Below, piece after piece: positions 1 to 9,124 of a DNA stretch of 64,000 nucleotides; the first letter of the stretch is position 1; each line of letters starts with the position of its first letter. Source of the DNA: Hydractinia symbiolongicarpus (Eukaryota; Cnidaria; Hydrozoa; Anthoathecata; Hydractiniidae); the NCBI RefSeq assembly GCF_029227915.1, contig NC_079883.1, positions 1,550,001-1,614,000 on the forward strand. Direction: 5' to 3'. Position numbers and translations under genes: made by a program. Below the pieces are notes generated by a model, which was not told the DNA's origin, ran no database searches, and saw only the letters and a program-made list of their open reading frames with translations.

Positions 1-7
1 CATTTTT

Positions 8-210
8 GATGAGACGCTAAATAAAAGAAGTTTAATAGCCGGCAAACGAAAACCCGCGATTTTCCCTAAATCCCGCACTCGGCCCGTATAGTCAAAAGTA
101 TACCAAGGAAGTAATCAGGGAGTAAACTCATTTCCCGAACGATTTTTTAAATCATTTTTTCACGACTACAACGCATGAGACTTGTAGTTTTCAAAAGTGG
201 TTTTATTTTT
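8..210 (+). repeat. Representative monomer, subfamily F6
   Basis: Diagnostic states are GACGCTAAATAAAAGAAG, TTTAATAGCCGGC, GATTTTCCCTAAATCCC, GTCAAAAGTATACCAAGG and, near the end, CACTACAACGCATGAG. It is usually preceded by an F5 monomer and followed by F7. This copy has two private changes relative to its 2645 counterpart (GCACTCGG for GGACTCGG, and CACGAC for CACCAC). Subfamily names are mine. Confidence 0.85.
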
Positions 211-413
211 GATGAGACGCTGAATAAAAGCTGTTTAATCGCCGGCAAACGAAAACCCGCGATTTACTCTAAATTCCGGACTCGGCCCGTATAGTCAAAA
301 GTATACAAAGGAAGTACTCAGATAGTAAACTCATTTCCCGAACGATTTTTTAAATCATTTTTTTACCACTAAATCGCATGAGACTTGTATTTTTTAAAAG
401 TGGTTTCATTTTT
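211..413 (+). repeat. Representative monomer, subfamily F7
   Basis: Diagnostic states are AAAAGCTGTTTAATCGCC, GCGATTTACTCTAAAT, AGTACTCAGATAGTAAAC and TTTTTTTACCACTAAATCGC. The A/T dyad preceding it is disrupted (CAAAAGTGGTTTTATTTTTG). It nearly always follows F6, so F6-F7 behave as a fixed pair through most of the left half of the window. Confidence 0.85.
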
Positions 414-615
414 GATGAGACGCTGAATAAAAGAAGTTTAATCGCCGGCAAACGAAAACCCGCAATTTCCCGTAAATCACGGGCTTGGCCCGTGTAGTCG
501 AATGTATACAAAGAAATTACCCTGTGAGTAAACTCATTTCCAGAACGATTTTTTAAAGTATGTTTTCACCGCTAAAACGCATGAGACTTTTGTTTTCAAA
601 AGTGGTTTCATTTTT
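414..615 (+). repeat. Representative monomer, subfamily F1
   Basis: Diagnostic states are CCCGTAAATCACGGGCTTGG, CCCGTGTAGTCGAATGTAT, AAATTACCCTGTGAGTAAAC, CATTTCCAGAACG and AAAGTATGTTTTCACCGC. It carries the strongest GC dyad (perfect 7-bp arms) and the reverse-strand motif resembling a CENP-B box with a short spacer. It is 202 bp here. It is normally followed by F2. Confidence 0.85.
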
Positions 616-818
616 AATGAGACGCTGAATAAAAGAAGTTTAATCGCCGGCAAACGAAAAGCCGCGTTTTCTCGCAAATCTCATCCTCGGCCCGTATAGT
701 CAACAGTATACAAAGAAAGTACCTAGGGAGTAAACTCATTTCCCGAACGATTTTTTAAATTATTTTTACACCACTAAAACGCAAGACACTTGTAGTTTTC
801 AAAATTGTTTTCATTTTT
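616..818 (+). repeat. Representative monomer, subfamily F2
   Basis: Diagnostic states are AAAGCCGCGTTTTCTCGC (usually TTTTCCCGCAAATCCCAGAC), GTCAACAGTATACAAAG, AGTACCTAGGGAG and TTATTTTTACACCAC. The GGGC half of the GC dyad is lost because CGGGCTTGG is replaced by CAGACTCGG or a relative. F1-F2 is another recurrent pair. Confidence 0.85.
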
Positions 819-1085
819 GATGAGACATTTAATGAAAGAGGTTTAATCGCCGGCAAACGAAAACCCGTGATTTTCCCTAAATCCCAGACTCGGCCCGTAT
901 AGTCAACAGTATGCAAAGAAAGTACCTAGGGAGTAAACTCATTTCCCGAACGATTTTTAAAATTATTTTTACACCACTAAAACGCATGGATCTTGTAGTT
1001 TTCAAAAATGCTTTCATTTTTGATAAGACGCTGAATAGAAGAAGTTTAATCGCCGGCAAACGAAAACCCGCGATTTCCCGTAAAT

Positions 1086-1102
1086 CACGGGCTTGGCCCG
1101 TG
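1086..1102. other. GC dyad in F1 monomers (representative)
   Basis: CACGGGC, loop TTG, GCCCGTG: perfect 7-bp arms around a 3-nt centre. Other GTCGAATGTAT monomers keep 5- or 6-bp arms (CGGGC/GCCCG), while the ACTCGG subfamilies lose it. It may extrude as a short hairpin or bind a dimeric protein. Its role is unknown. Confidence 0.7.
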
Positions 1103-1406
1103 TAGTCGAATGTATACAAAGAAATTACCCTGTGAGTAAACTCATTTCCAGAACGATTTTTTAAAGTATGATTTCACCGCTAAAACGCATGAGACTTTTG
1201 TTTTCAAAAGTGGTTTCATTTTTAATGAGACGCTGAATAAAAGAAGTTTAATCGCCGGCAAACGAAAAGCCGCGTTTTCCCGCAAGTCCCAGACTCGGCC
1301 CGTATAGTCAACAGTATACAAAGAAAGTACCTAGGGAGTAAACTCATTTCCCGAACGATTTTTTAAATTATTTTTACACCACTAAAACGCAAGACACTTG
1401 TAGTTT

Positions 1407-1428
1407 TCAAAAATGTTTTCATTTTTGA
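1407..1428. other. A/T dyad at monomer junction (representative)
   Basis: TCAAAAATG, loop TTTT, CATTTTTGA: perfect 9-bp arms, 22 bp in all, just before or across the GATGAGACG start. It occurs perfectly in a large share of monomers. In others it has a single mismatch (TCAAGAATG) or is disrupted (TCAAAAGTGG). Inverted repeats of this kind are common in satellite DNA. Function here is inferred at most. Confidence 0.7.
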
Positions 1429-1629
1429 AGAGACGCTGAATAAAAGACGTTTAATCGCCGGCAAACGAAAACCCGCGATTTCCCGTAAATGCCGGACTCG
1501 GCCCGTAAAGTCAAAATTATACAAAGAAAGTACCCAGGAAGTAAACTCATTTCCCGAACAATTTTTTAAATTATTTTTTCACACCTAAAACCCATTAGAC
1601 TTGTGGTTTTCAAAAATGTTTTCATTTTT
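1427..1629 (+). repeat. Representative monomer, subfamily F3
   Basis: Diagnostic states are GAAGAGACGCTGAATAAAAG followed by ACGTTTAATCGCC, CCCGTAAATGCCGGACTCGG, GTCAAAAGTATACAAAG and CCCGAACAATTTTTT. It is normally followed by F4. A variant F3' (for example 7106-7308) has CGCCGGTGAACG, CCCGAGCTTGG and GATATCCCGAACG. Confidence 0.8.
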
Positions 1630-1832
1630 GATGAGACGCTGAATAAAAGAGGTTTAATCGCCGGCAAATGAGAACCCGCGATTTCCCGTTAATCCCGGGC
1701 TTGGCCCGTATAGTCGAATGTACATAACCAAAGTACCCAAGGAGTAAACTGATTTCCCGAACGATTTTTCAAAATATTTCTGCACCACTAGAACGAATGA
1801 GCCTTATAATTTTCAAAAATGTTTTTATTTTT
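1630..1832 (+). repeat. Representative monomer, subfamily F4
   Basis: Diagnostic states are AAGAGGTTTAATCGCC, GGCAAATGAGAACCC, CCCGTTAATCCCGGGCTTGG, GTCGAATGTACATAACCAAAG (usually GTATATAACC), AACTGATTTCCCG, TTATTTCTGCACCACTAG and GAACGAATGAGCCTTAT. It carries the CENP-B-like 14-mer in its most common form. The F4' form from 8.3 kb on has GGTTTAAACGCC instead. Confidence 0.85.
1705..1718 (-). other. CENP-B-box-like 14-mer with short spacer (representative)
   Basis: CCCGTATAGTCGAA reads TTCGACTATACGGG on the minus strand. The mammalian CENP-B core is TTCG-N4-A-N2-CGGG. This has TTCG-N3-A-N2-CGGG, one base short. It is found in the GTCGAAT subfamilies (F1, F4, F8, F11 and relatives). Because spacing matters for CENP-B, this may be coincidence. 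Confidence 0.3.
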
Positions 1833-2035
1833 GATGAGACACTGAATGAAAGACGTTTAATAACCGGCAAACGAAAACCCGTGATTTTCCCTAAATCCTG
1901 GACTCAGCCCGTATAGTCAAAAAGATACACAGGAAGTACTCAGGGAGTAAATTGATTTCCCGAACGATTTTTTAAATCATTTTTTCACCACTAAAATGCA
2001 AGAGACTTGTAGTTTTCAAAAATGTTTTCATTTTT
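1833..2035 (+). repeat. Representative monomer, subfamily F5
   Basis: Diagnostic states are GAATGAAAGACGTTTAATA, CCCGTGATTTTCCCTAAATC then CTGGACTCAG, GTCAAAAAGATAC, AAATTGATTTCCCG and CACTAAAATGCAAGAG. It follows F4 and precedes F6, giving the F4-F5-F6-F7 tetrad that later becomes a tandem 4-mer. Confidence 0.85.
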
Positions 2036-2637
2036 GAAGAGACGCTGAATAAAAGACGTTTAATCGCCGGCAAACGAAAACCCGCGATTTCCCGTAAATG
2101 CCGGACTCGGCCCGTATAGTCAAAAGTATACAAAGAAAGTACCCAGGGAGTAAACTCATTTCCCGAACAATTTTTTAAATTATTTTTTCACCACTAAAAC
2201 CCATGGGACTTGTGGTTTTCAAAAATGTTTTCATTTTTGATGAGACGCTGAATAAAAGAGGTTTAATCGCCGGCAAATGAGAACCCGCGATTTCCCGTTA
2301 ATCCCGGGCTTGGCCCGTATAGTCGAATGTATATAACCAAAGTACCCAAGGAGTAAACTGATTTCCCGAACGATTTTTCAAATTATTTCTGCACCACTAG
2401 AACAAATGAGCCTTATAATTTTCAAAAATGTTTTTATTTTTGATGAGACGCTGAATGAAAGAAGTTTAATAGCCGGCAAACGAAAACCCGTGATTTTCCC
2501 TAAATCCTGGACTCAGCCCGTATAGTCAAAAAGATACAAAGGAAGTACTCAGGGAGTAAATTGATTTCCCGAACGATTTTTTAAATCATTTTTTCACCAC
2601 TAAAATGCAAGAGACTTGTAGTTTTCAAGAATGTTTT

Positions 2638-4665
2638 CATTTTTGATGAGACGCTAAATAAAAGAAGTTTAATAGCCGGCAAACGAAAACCCGCGATTTT
2701 CCCTAAATCCCGGACTCGGCCCGTATAGTCAAAAGTATACCAAGGAAGTAATCAGGGAGTAAACTCATTTCCCGAACGATTTTTTAAATCATTTTTTCAC
2801 CACTACAACGCATGAGACTTGTAGTTTTCAAAAGTGGTTTTATTTTTGATGAGACGCTGAATAAAAGCTGTTTAATCGCCGGCAAACGAAAACCCGCGAT
2901 TTACTCTAAATTCCGGACTCGGCCCGTATAGTCAAAAGTATACAAAGGAAGTACTCAGATAGTAAACTCATTTCCCGAACGATTTTTTAAATCATTTTTT
3001 TACCACTAAATCGCATGAGACTTGTATTTTTTAAAAGTGGTTTCATTTTTGATGAGACGCTGAATAAAAGAAGTTTAATCGCCGGCAAACGAAAACCCGC
3101 AATTTCCCGTAAATCACGGGCTTGGCCCGTGTAGTCGAATGTATACAAAGAAATTACCCTGTGAGTAAACTCATTTCCAGAACGATTTTTTAAAGTATGT
3201 TTTCACCGCTAAAACGCATGAGACTTTTGTTTTCAAAAGTGGTTTCATTTTTAATGAGACGCTGAATAAAAGAAGTTTAATCGCCGGCAAACGAAAAGCC
3301 GCGTTTTCTCGCAAATCTCATCCTCGGCCCGTATAGTCAACAGTATACAAAGAAAGTACCTAGGGAGTAAACTCATTTCCCGAACGATTTTTTAAATTAT
3401 TTTTACACCACTAAAACGCAAGACACTTGTAGTTTTCAAAATTGTTTTCATTTTTGATGAGACATTTAATGAAAGAGGTTTAATCGCCGGCAAACGAAAA
3501 CCCGTGATTTTCCCTAAATCCCAGACTCGGCCCGTATAGTCAACAGTATGCAAAGAAAGTACCTAGGGAGTAAACTCATTTCCCGAACGATTTTTAAAAT
3601 TATTTTTACACCACTAAAACGCATGGATCTTGTAGTTTTCAAAAATGCTTTCATTTTTGATAAGACGCTGAATAGAAGAAGTTTAATCGCCGGCAAACGA
3701 AAACCCGCGATTTCCCGTAAATCACGGGCTTGGCCCGTGTAGTCGAATGTATACAAAGAAATTACCCTGTGAGTAAACTCATTTCCAGAACGATTTTTTA
3801 AAGTATGATTTCACCGCTAAAACGCATGAGACTTTTGTTTTCAAAAGTGGTTTCATTTTTAATGAGACGCTGAATAAAAGAAGTTTAATCGCCGGCAAAC
3901 GAAAAGCCGCGTTTTCCCGCAAATCCCAGACTCGGCCCGTATAGTCAACAGTATACAAAGAAAGTACCTAGGGAGTAAACTCATTTCCCGAACGATTTTT
4001 TAAATTATTTTTACACCACTAAAACGCAAGACACTTGTAGTTTTCAAAAATGTTTTCATTTTTGAAGAGACGCTGAATAAAAGACGTTTAATCGCCGGCA
4101 AACGAAAACCCGCGATTTCCCGTAAATGCCGGACTCGGCCCGTAAAGTCAAAATTATACAAAGAAAGTACCCAGGAAGTAAACTCATTTCCCGAACAATT
4201 TTTTAAATTATTTTTTCACACCTAAAACCCATTAGACTTGTGGTTTTCAAAAATGTTTTCATTTTTGATGAGACGCTGAATAAAAGAGGTTTAATCGCCG
4301 GCAAATGAGAACCCGCGATTTCCCGTTAATCCCGGGCTTGGCCCGTATAGTCGAATGTACATAACCAAAGTACCCAAGGAGTAAACTGATTTCCCGAACG
4401 ATTTTTCAAAATATTTCTGCACCACTAGAACGAATGAGCCTTATAATTTTCAAAAATGTTTTTATTTTTGATGAGACACTGAATGAAAGACGTTTAATAA
4501 CCGGCAAACGAAAACCCGTGATTTTCCCTAAATCCTGGACTCAGCCCGTATAGTCAAAAAGATACACAGGAAGTACTCAGGGAGTAAATTGATTTCCCGA
4601 ACGATTTTTTAAATCATTTTTTCACCACTAAAATGCAAGAGACTTGTAGTTTTCAAGAATGTTTT
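2638..4665 (+). repeat. Shortened HOR copy 2, 10-mer (~2028 bp)
   Basis: This repeats copy 1 almost base for base through the first F3-F4-F5, then goes straight to F6 of the next copy. Compared with copy 1 it lacks one F3-F4-F5 triplet (609 bp). I could find only a handful of substitutions against copy 1, so the duplication is recent. Confidence 0.9.
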
Positions 4666-5390
4666 CATTTTTGATGAGACGCTAAATAAAAGAAGTTTAA
4701 TAGCCGGCAAACGGAAACCCGCAATTTTCCCTAAATCCCGGACTCGGCCCGTATAGTCAAAAGTATACCAAGGAAGTAATCAGGGAGTAAACTCATTTCC
4801 CGAACGATTTTTTAAATCATTTTTTCACCACTACAACGCATGAGACTTGTAGTTTTCAAAAGTGGTTTTATTTTTGATGAGACGCTGAATAAAAGCTGTT
4901 TAATCGCCGGCAAACGAAAACCCGCGATTTACTCTAAATTCCGGACTCGGCCCGTATAGTCAAAAGTATACAAAGGAAGTACTCAGATAGTAAACTCATT
5001 TCCCGAACGATTTTTTAAATCATTTTTTTACCACTAAATCGCATGAGACTTGTATTTTTTAAAAGTGGTTTCATTTTTGATGAGACGCTAAATAAAAGAA
5101 GTTTAATCGCCGGCAAACGAAAACCCGCAATTTCCCGTAAATCACGGGCTTGGCCCGTGTAGTCGAATGTATACAAAGGAATTACCCTGTGAGTAAACTC
5201 ATTTCCAGAACGATTTTTTAAAGTATGTTTTCACCGCTAAAACGCATGAGACTTTTGTTTTCAAAAGTGGTTTCATTTTTAATGAGACGCTGAATAAAAG
5301 AAGTTTAATCGCCGGCAAACGAAAAGCCGCGTTTTCTCGCAAATCTCAGACTCGGCCCGTATAGTCAACAGTATACAAAGAAAGTACCCA
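4666..5390 (+). repeat. Partial HOR copy 3 (F6 F7 F1 F2)
   Basis: The third copy starts F6 F7 F1 F2. It stops inside the F2 monomer, which switches to F3 states (AGTACCCAGGGAG, CCCGAACAATTTTTT, CACTAAAACCC) after GTCAACAGTAT at about 5370. The switch is an in-register recombination junction and ends this HOR series. Confidence 0.8.
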
Positions 5391-6270
5391 GGGAGTAAAC
5401 TCATTTCCCGAACAATTTTTTAAATTATTTTTTCACCACTAAAACCCATGAGATTTGTGGTTTTCAAAAATGTTTTCATTTTTGATGAGACGCTGAATAA
5501 AAGAGGTTTAATCGCCGGCAAATGAGAACCCTCGATTTCCCGTTAATCCCGGGCTTGGCCCGTATAGTCGAATGTATATAACCAAAGTACCCAGGGAGTA
5601 AACTGATTTCCCGAACGATTTTTCAAATTATTTCTGCACCACTAGAACGAAAGAGCCTTATAGTTTTCAAAAATGTTTTCATTTTTGATGAGACGCTGAA
5701 TAAAAGACGTTTAATCGCCGGCAAACGAAAACCCGCGATTTCCCGTAAATGCCGGACTCGGCCCGTATAGTCAAAAGTATACAAAGAAAGTACCCAGGGA
5801 GTAAACTCATTTCCCGAACAATTTTTTAAATTATTTTTTCACCACTAAAATCCATGAGACTTGTGGTTTTCAAAAATGATTTCATTTTTGATGAGACGCT
5901 GAATAAAAGAGGTTTAATCGCCGGCAAATGAGAACACGCGATTTCCCGTTAATCCCGGGCTTGGCCCGTATAGTCGAATGTATGTAACCAAAGTACCCAG
6001 GGAGTAAACTGATTTCCCGAACGATTTTTCAAATTATTTCTGCACCACTAGAACGAATGAGCCTTATAGTTTTCAAAAATGATTTTATTTTTGATGAGAC
6101 GCTGAATGAAAGACGTTTAATAGCCGGCAAACGAAAACCCGTGATTTTCCCTAAATCCTGGACTCAGCCCGTATAGTCAAAAAGATACAAAGGAAGTACT
6201 CAGGGAGTAAACTGATTTCCCGAACGATATTTTAAATCATTTTGAACCACTAAAACGCAAGAGACTTGTA
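5391..6270 (+). repeat. Transition block F4 F3 F4 F5
   Basis: About four monomers lie between two HOR series. Their order (F4, F3, F4, F5) reuses elements of the previous unit. Private changes such as GAGAACACGCG near 5932 also occur in the 20.2-23.1 kb 7-mer, linking this block to that later HOR. Confidence 0.75.
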
Positions 6271-6294
6271 GTTTTCAAAAATGTTTTCATTTTT

Positions 6295-6496
6295 GATGAG
6301 ACGCTGAATGAAAGAGGTTTAATTGCCGGCAAACCAAAACCCGCGATTTCCCGTTAATTACGGGCTTGGCCGGTATAGTCGAATGTATCCAAAGAAAGTA
6401 CACTGTGAGTAAACTCATTTCCAGAACGATTTTCAAATTATTTCTGCACCACTAGAACGAAAGAGACTTGTAGTTTTCAAAAATGTTTTCATTTTT
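6295..6496 (+). repeat. Representative monomer, subfamily F8
   Basis: Diagnostic states are TTTAATTGCCGGCAAACC, CCCGTTAATTACGGGCTTGG, CCGGTATAGTCGAATGTATC, AGTACACTGTGAG and GAACGATTTTCAAATT (one T short, so 202 bp). A cleaner relative with ATCACGGGCTTGG appears around 33.1, 60.3 and 62.1 kb. It combines an F1-like middle with an F4-like end, so it may descend from an old F1/F4 recombinant. Confidence 0.75.
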
Positions 6497-6699
6497 GATG
6501 AGACGGTGAATAAAAGAAGTTTAATAGCAGGCAAACGAAAACCCGCTATTTTTCCTAAATCCCGGACTCGGCCCGCATAGTCAAAAGTATACAAAGGAAG
6601 TACTCAGGGAGTAAACGCATTTCCCGAAAGATTTTTTAAATCATTTTTTCACCACTAAAACACAAGAGACTTGTAGTTTTCAAAAGTGTTTTCATTTTT
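6497..6699 (+). repeat. Representative monomer, subfamily F9
   Basis: Diagnostic states are GAGACGGTGAATAAAAG, TTTAATAGCAGGCAAACG (the GCCGGC palindrome is lost), CCCGCTATTTTTCC, CGGCCCGCATAG and CCCGAAAGATTTT. It is rare and easy to spot (about 6.5, 7.5, 17.1, 23.2, 33.3 and 49.9 kb), so it is a good marker for tracing block duplications. Confidence 0.8.
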
Positions 6700-8312
6700 G
6701 ATGAGACGCTGAATGAAAGAGGTTCAATCGCCGGCAAACGAAAACCCGCGATTTCCCGTAAATCACGGGCTTGGCCCGTGTAGCCGAATGTATACAAAGA
6801 AATTACCCTGTGAGTAAACTCATTTCCAGAACGATTTTTTAAAGTATGTTTTCACCGCTAAAACGCATGAGACTTGTTGTTTTCAAAAGTGGTTTCATTT
6901 TTGATGAGACGCTGAATAAAAGAAATTTAATCGCCGGCAAACGAAAAGCTGCGTTTTCCCGCAAATCCCAGACTCAGTCCGTATAGTCAACAGTATACAA
7001 AGAAAGTACCTAGGGAGTAAATTCATTTTCCGAACGATTTTTTAAATTATTTTTACACCACTAAAACGAAAGACACTTGTAGTTTTCAAAAATGTTTTCA
7101 TTTTTGAAGAGACGCTGAATAAAAGACGTTTAATCGCCGGTGAACGAAAACCCGCGATTTCCCGTAAATCCCGAGCTTGGCCCGTATAGTCAAATGTATA
7201 TAAAGAAAGTACCCAGAGAGTAAACTGATATCCCGAACGATTTTTTCAAATTATTTCTGCACCACTAGAACGAATGAGACTTGTGGTTTTCAAAAATGTT
7301 TTCATTTTTGATGAGACGCTGAATGAAAGAGGTTTAATTGCCGGCAAACCAAAACCCGCGATTTCCCGTTAATTACGGGCTTGGCCGGTATAGTCGAATG
7401 TATCCAAAGAAAGTACACTGTGAGTAAACTCATTTCCAGAACGATTTTCAAATTATTTCTGCACCACTAGAACGAAAGAGACTTGTAGTTTTCAAAAATG
7501 TTTTCATTTTTGATGAGACGGTGAATAAAAGAAGTTTAATAGCAGGCAAACGAAAACCCGCTATTTTTCCTAAATCCCGGACTCGGCCCGCATAGTCAAA
7601 AGTATACAAAGGAAGTACTCAGGGAGTAAACGCATTTCCCGAAAGATTTTTTAAATCATTTTTTCACCACTAAAACACAAGAGACTTGTAGTTTTCAAAA
7701 GTGTTTTCATTTTTGATGAGACGCTGAATGAAAGAGGTTCAATCGCCGGCAAACGAAAACCCGCGATTTCCCGTAAATCACGGGCTTGGCCCGTGTAGCC
7801 GAATGTATACAAAGAAATTACCCTGTGAGTAAACTCATTTCCAGAACGATTTTTTAAAGTATGTTTTCACCGCTAAAACGCATGAGACTTGTTGTTTTCA
7901 AAAGTGGTTTCATTTTTGATGAGACGCTGAATAAAAGAAATTTAATCGCCGGCAAACGAAAAGCTGCGTTTTCCCGCAAATCCCAGACTCAGTCCGTATA
8001 GTCAACAGTATACAAAGAAAGTACCTAGGGAGTAAATTCATTTTCCGAACGATTTTTTAAATTATTTTTACACCACTAAAACGAAAGACACTTGTAGTTT
8101 TCAAAAATGTTTTCATTTTTGAAGAGACGCTGAATAAAAGACGTTTAATCGCCGGTGAACGAAAACCCGCGATTTCCCGTAAATCCCGAGCTTGGCCCGT
8201 ATAGTCAAATGTATATAAAGAAAGTACCCAGAGAGTAAACTGATATCCCGAACGATTTTTTCAAATTATTTCTGCACCACTAGAACGAATGAGACTTGTG
8301 GTTTTCAAAAAT

Positions 8313-9124
8313 GTTTTCATTTTTGATGAGACGCTGAATAAAAGAGGTTTAAACGCCGGCAAATGAGAACCCGCGATTTCTCGTTAATCCCGGGCTTGGC
8401 CCGTATAGTCGAATGTATATAACCAAAGTACCCAGGGAGTAAACTGATTTCCCGAACGATTTTTCAAATTATTTCTGCACCACTAGAACGAATGAGGCTT
8501 ATAATTTTCAAAAATGTTTTTATTTTTGATGAGACGCTGAATGAAAGACGTTTAATAGCCGGCAAACGAAAACCCGTGATTTTCCCTAAATCCTGGACTC
8601 AGCCTGTATAGTCAAAAAGATACAAAGGAAGTACTCAGGGAGTAAATTGATTTCCCGAACGATTTTTTAAATCATTTTTTCACCACTAAAATGCAAGAGA
8701 CTTGTAGTTTTCAAGAATGTTTTCATTTTTGATGAGACGCTAAATAAAAGAAGTTTAATAGCCGGCAAACGAAAACCCGCGATTTTCCCTAAATCCCGGA
8801 CTCGGCCCGTATAGTCAAAAGTATACCAAGGAAGTAATCAGGGAGTAAACTCATTTCCCGAACGATTTTTTAAATCATTTTTTCACCACTACAACGCATG
8901 AGACTTGTAGTTTTTAAAAGTGGTTTTATTTTTGATGAGACGCTGAATAAAAGCTGTTTAATCGCCGGCAAACGAAAACCAGCGATTTACTCTAAATCCC
9001 AGAATCGGCCCGTATAGTCAAAAGTATACAAAGGAAGTACTCAGATAGTAAACTCATTTCCCGAACGATTTCTTAAATCATTTTTTTACCACTAAATCGC
9101 ATGAGACTTGTATTTTTTAAAAAT
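8313..9124 (+). repeat. 812-bp 4-mer unit F4' F5' F6 F7
   Basis: GGTTTAAACGCC at about 8346 and again at 9158 gives an offset of 812 bp (4 x 203). This tetrad is the first four monomers of the 7-mer that follows. It is either a truncated 7-mer lacking F1'F2'F3' or the ancestor of the longer unit. Confidence 0.88.

Larger units (their letters stand above)
1..2637 (+). repeat. 2637-bp 13-mer HOR, copy 1
   Basis: Monomer order is F6 F7 F1 F2 (F5/F2-like) F1 F2 F3 F4 F5 F3 F4 F5. The sequence from 1 recurs from 2638 with an exact offset of 2637 bp, 13 monomers less 2 bp. F3-F4-F5 is itself tandemly doubled at an offset of 609 bp (1427-2035 and 2036-2644). The unit may extend left of the window, so the phase is arbitrary. 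Confidence 0.93.
6271..8300 (+). repeat. 1015-bp 5-mer HOR, two copies
   Basis: Unit F8 F9 F1' F2' F3' occurs at about 6271-7285 and 7286-8300. The marker GAATGAAAGAGG before the F8 monomer is at 6306 and 7321, an offset of 1015 bp (5 x 203). Rare markers shared by both copies include AAAGCTGCG, GGTTCAATCG, GTGTAGCCGAATG and CGCCGGTGAACG. The copies look nearly identical, including the one-base-short F8. Confidence 0.92.

Noticed and set aside
8-60. Hammerhead-ribozyme-like pieces: GATGAG near the monomer start and CGAAAA after CGGCAAA, as found in some animal satellites.
   Set aside because: The conserved core is CUGAUGA; here the base before UGAUGA is T (or A in some copies), never C in what I read. 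The 30-odd bases between the two pieces do not form a convincing stem II. A covariance-model search would settle it.
120-145. Possible pol III B-box-like GTTCG on the minus strand (from CCCGAACGAT).
   Set aside because: Only GTTCG matches; the following GGAAA lacks the A and CC of the B-box, and no A-box or tRNA-like fold is present. This is not a SINE or tRNA gene.
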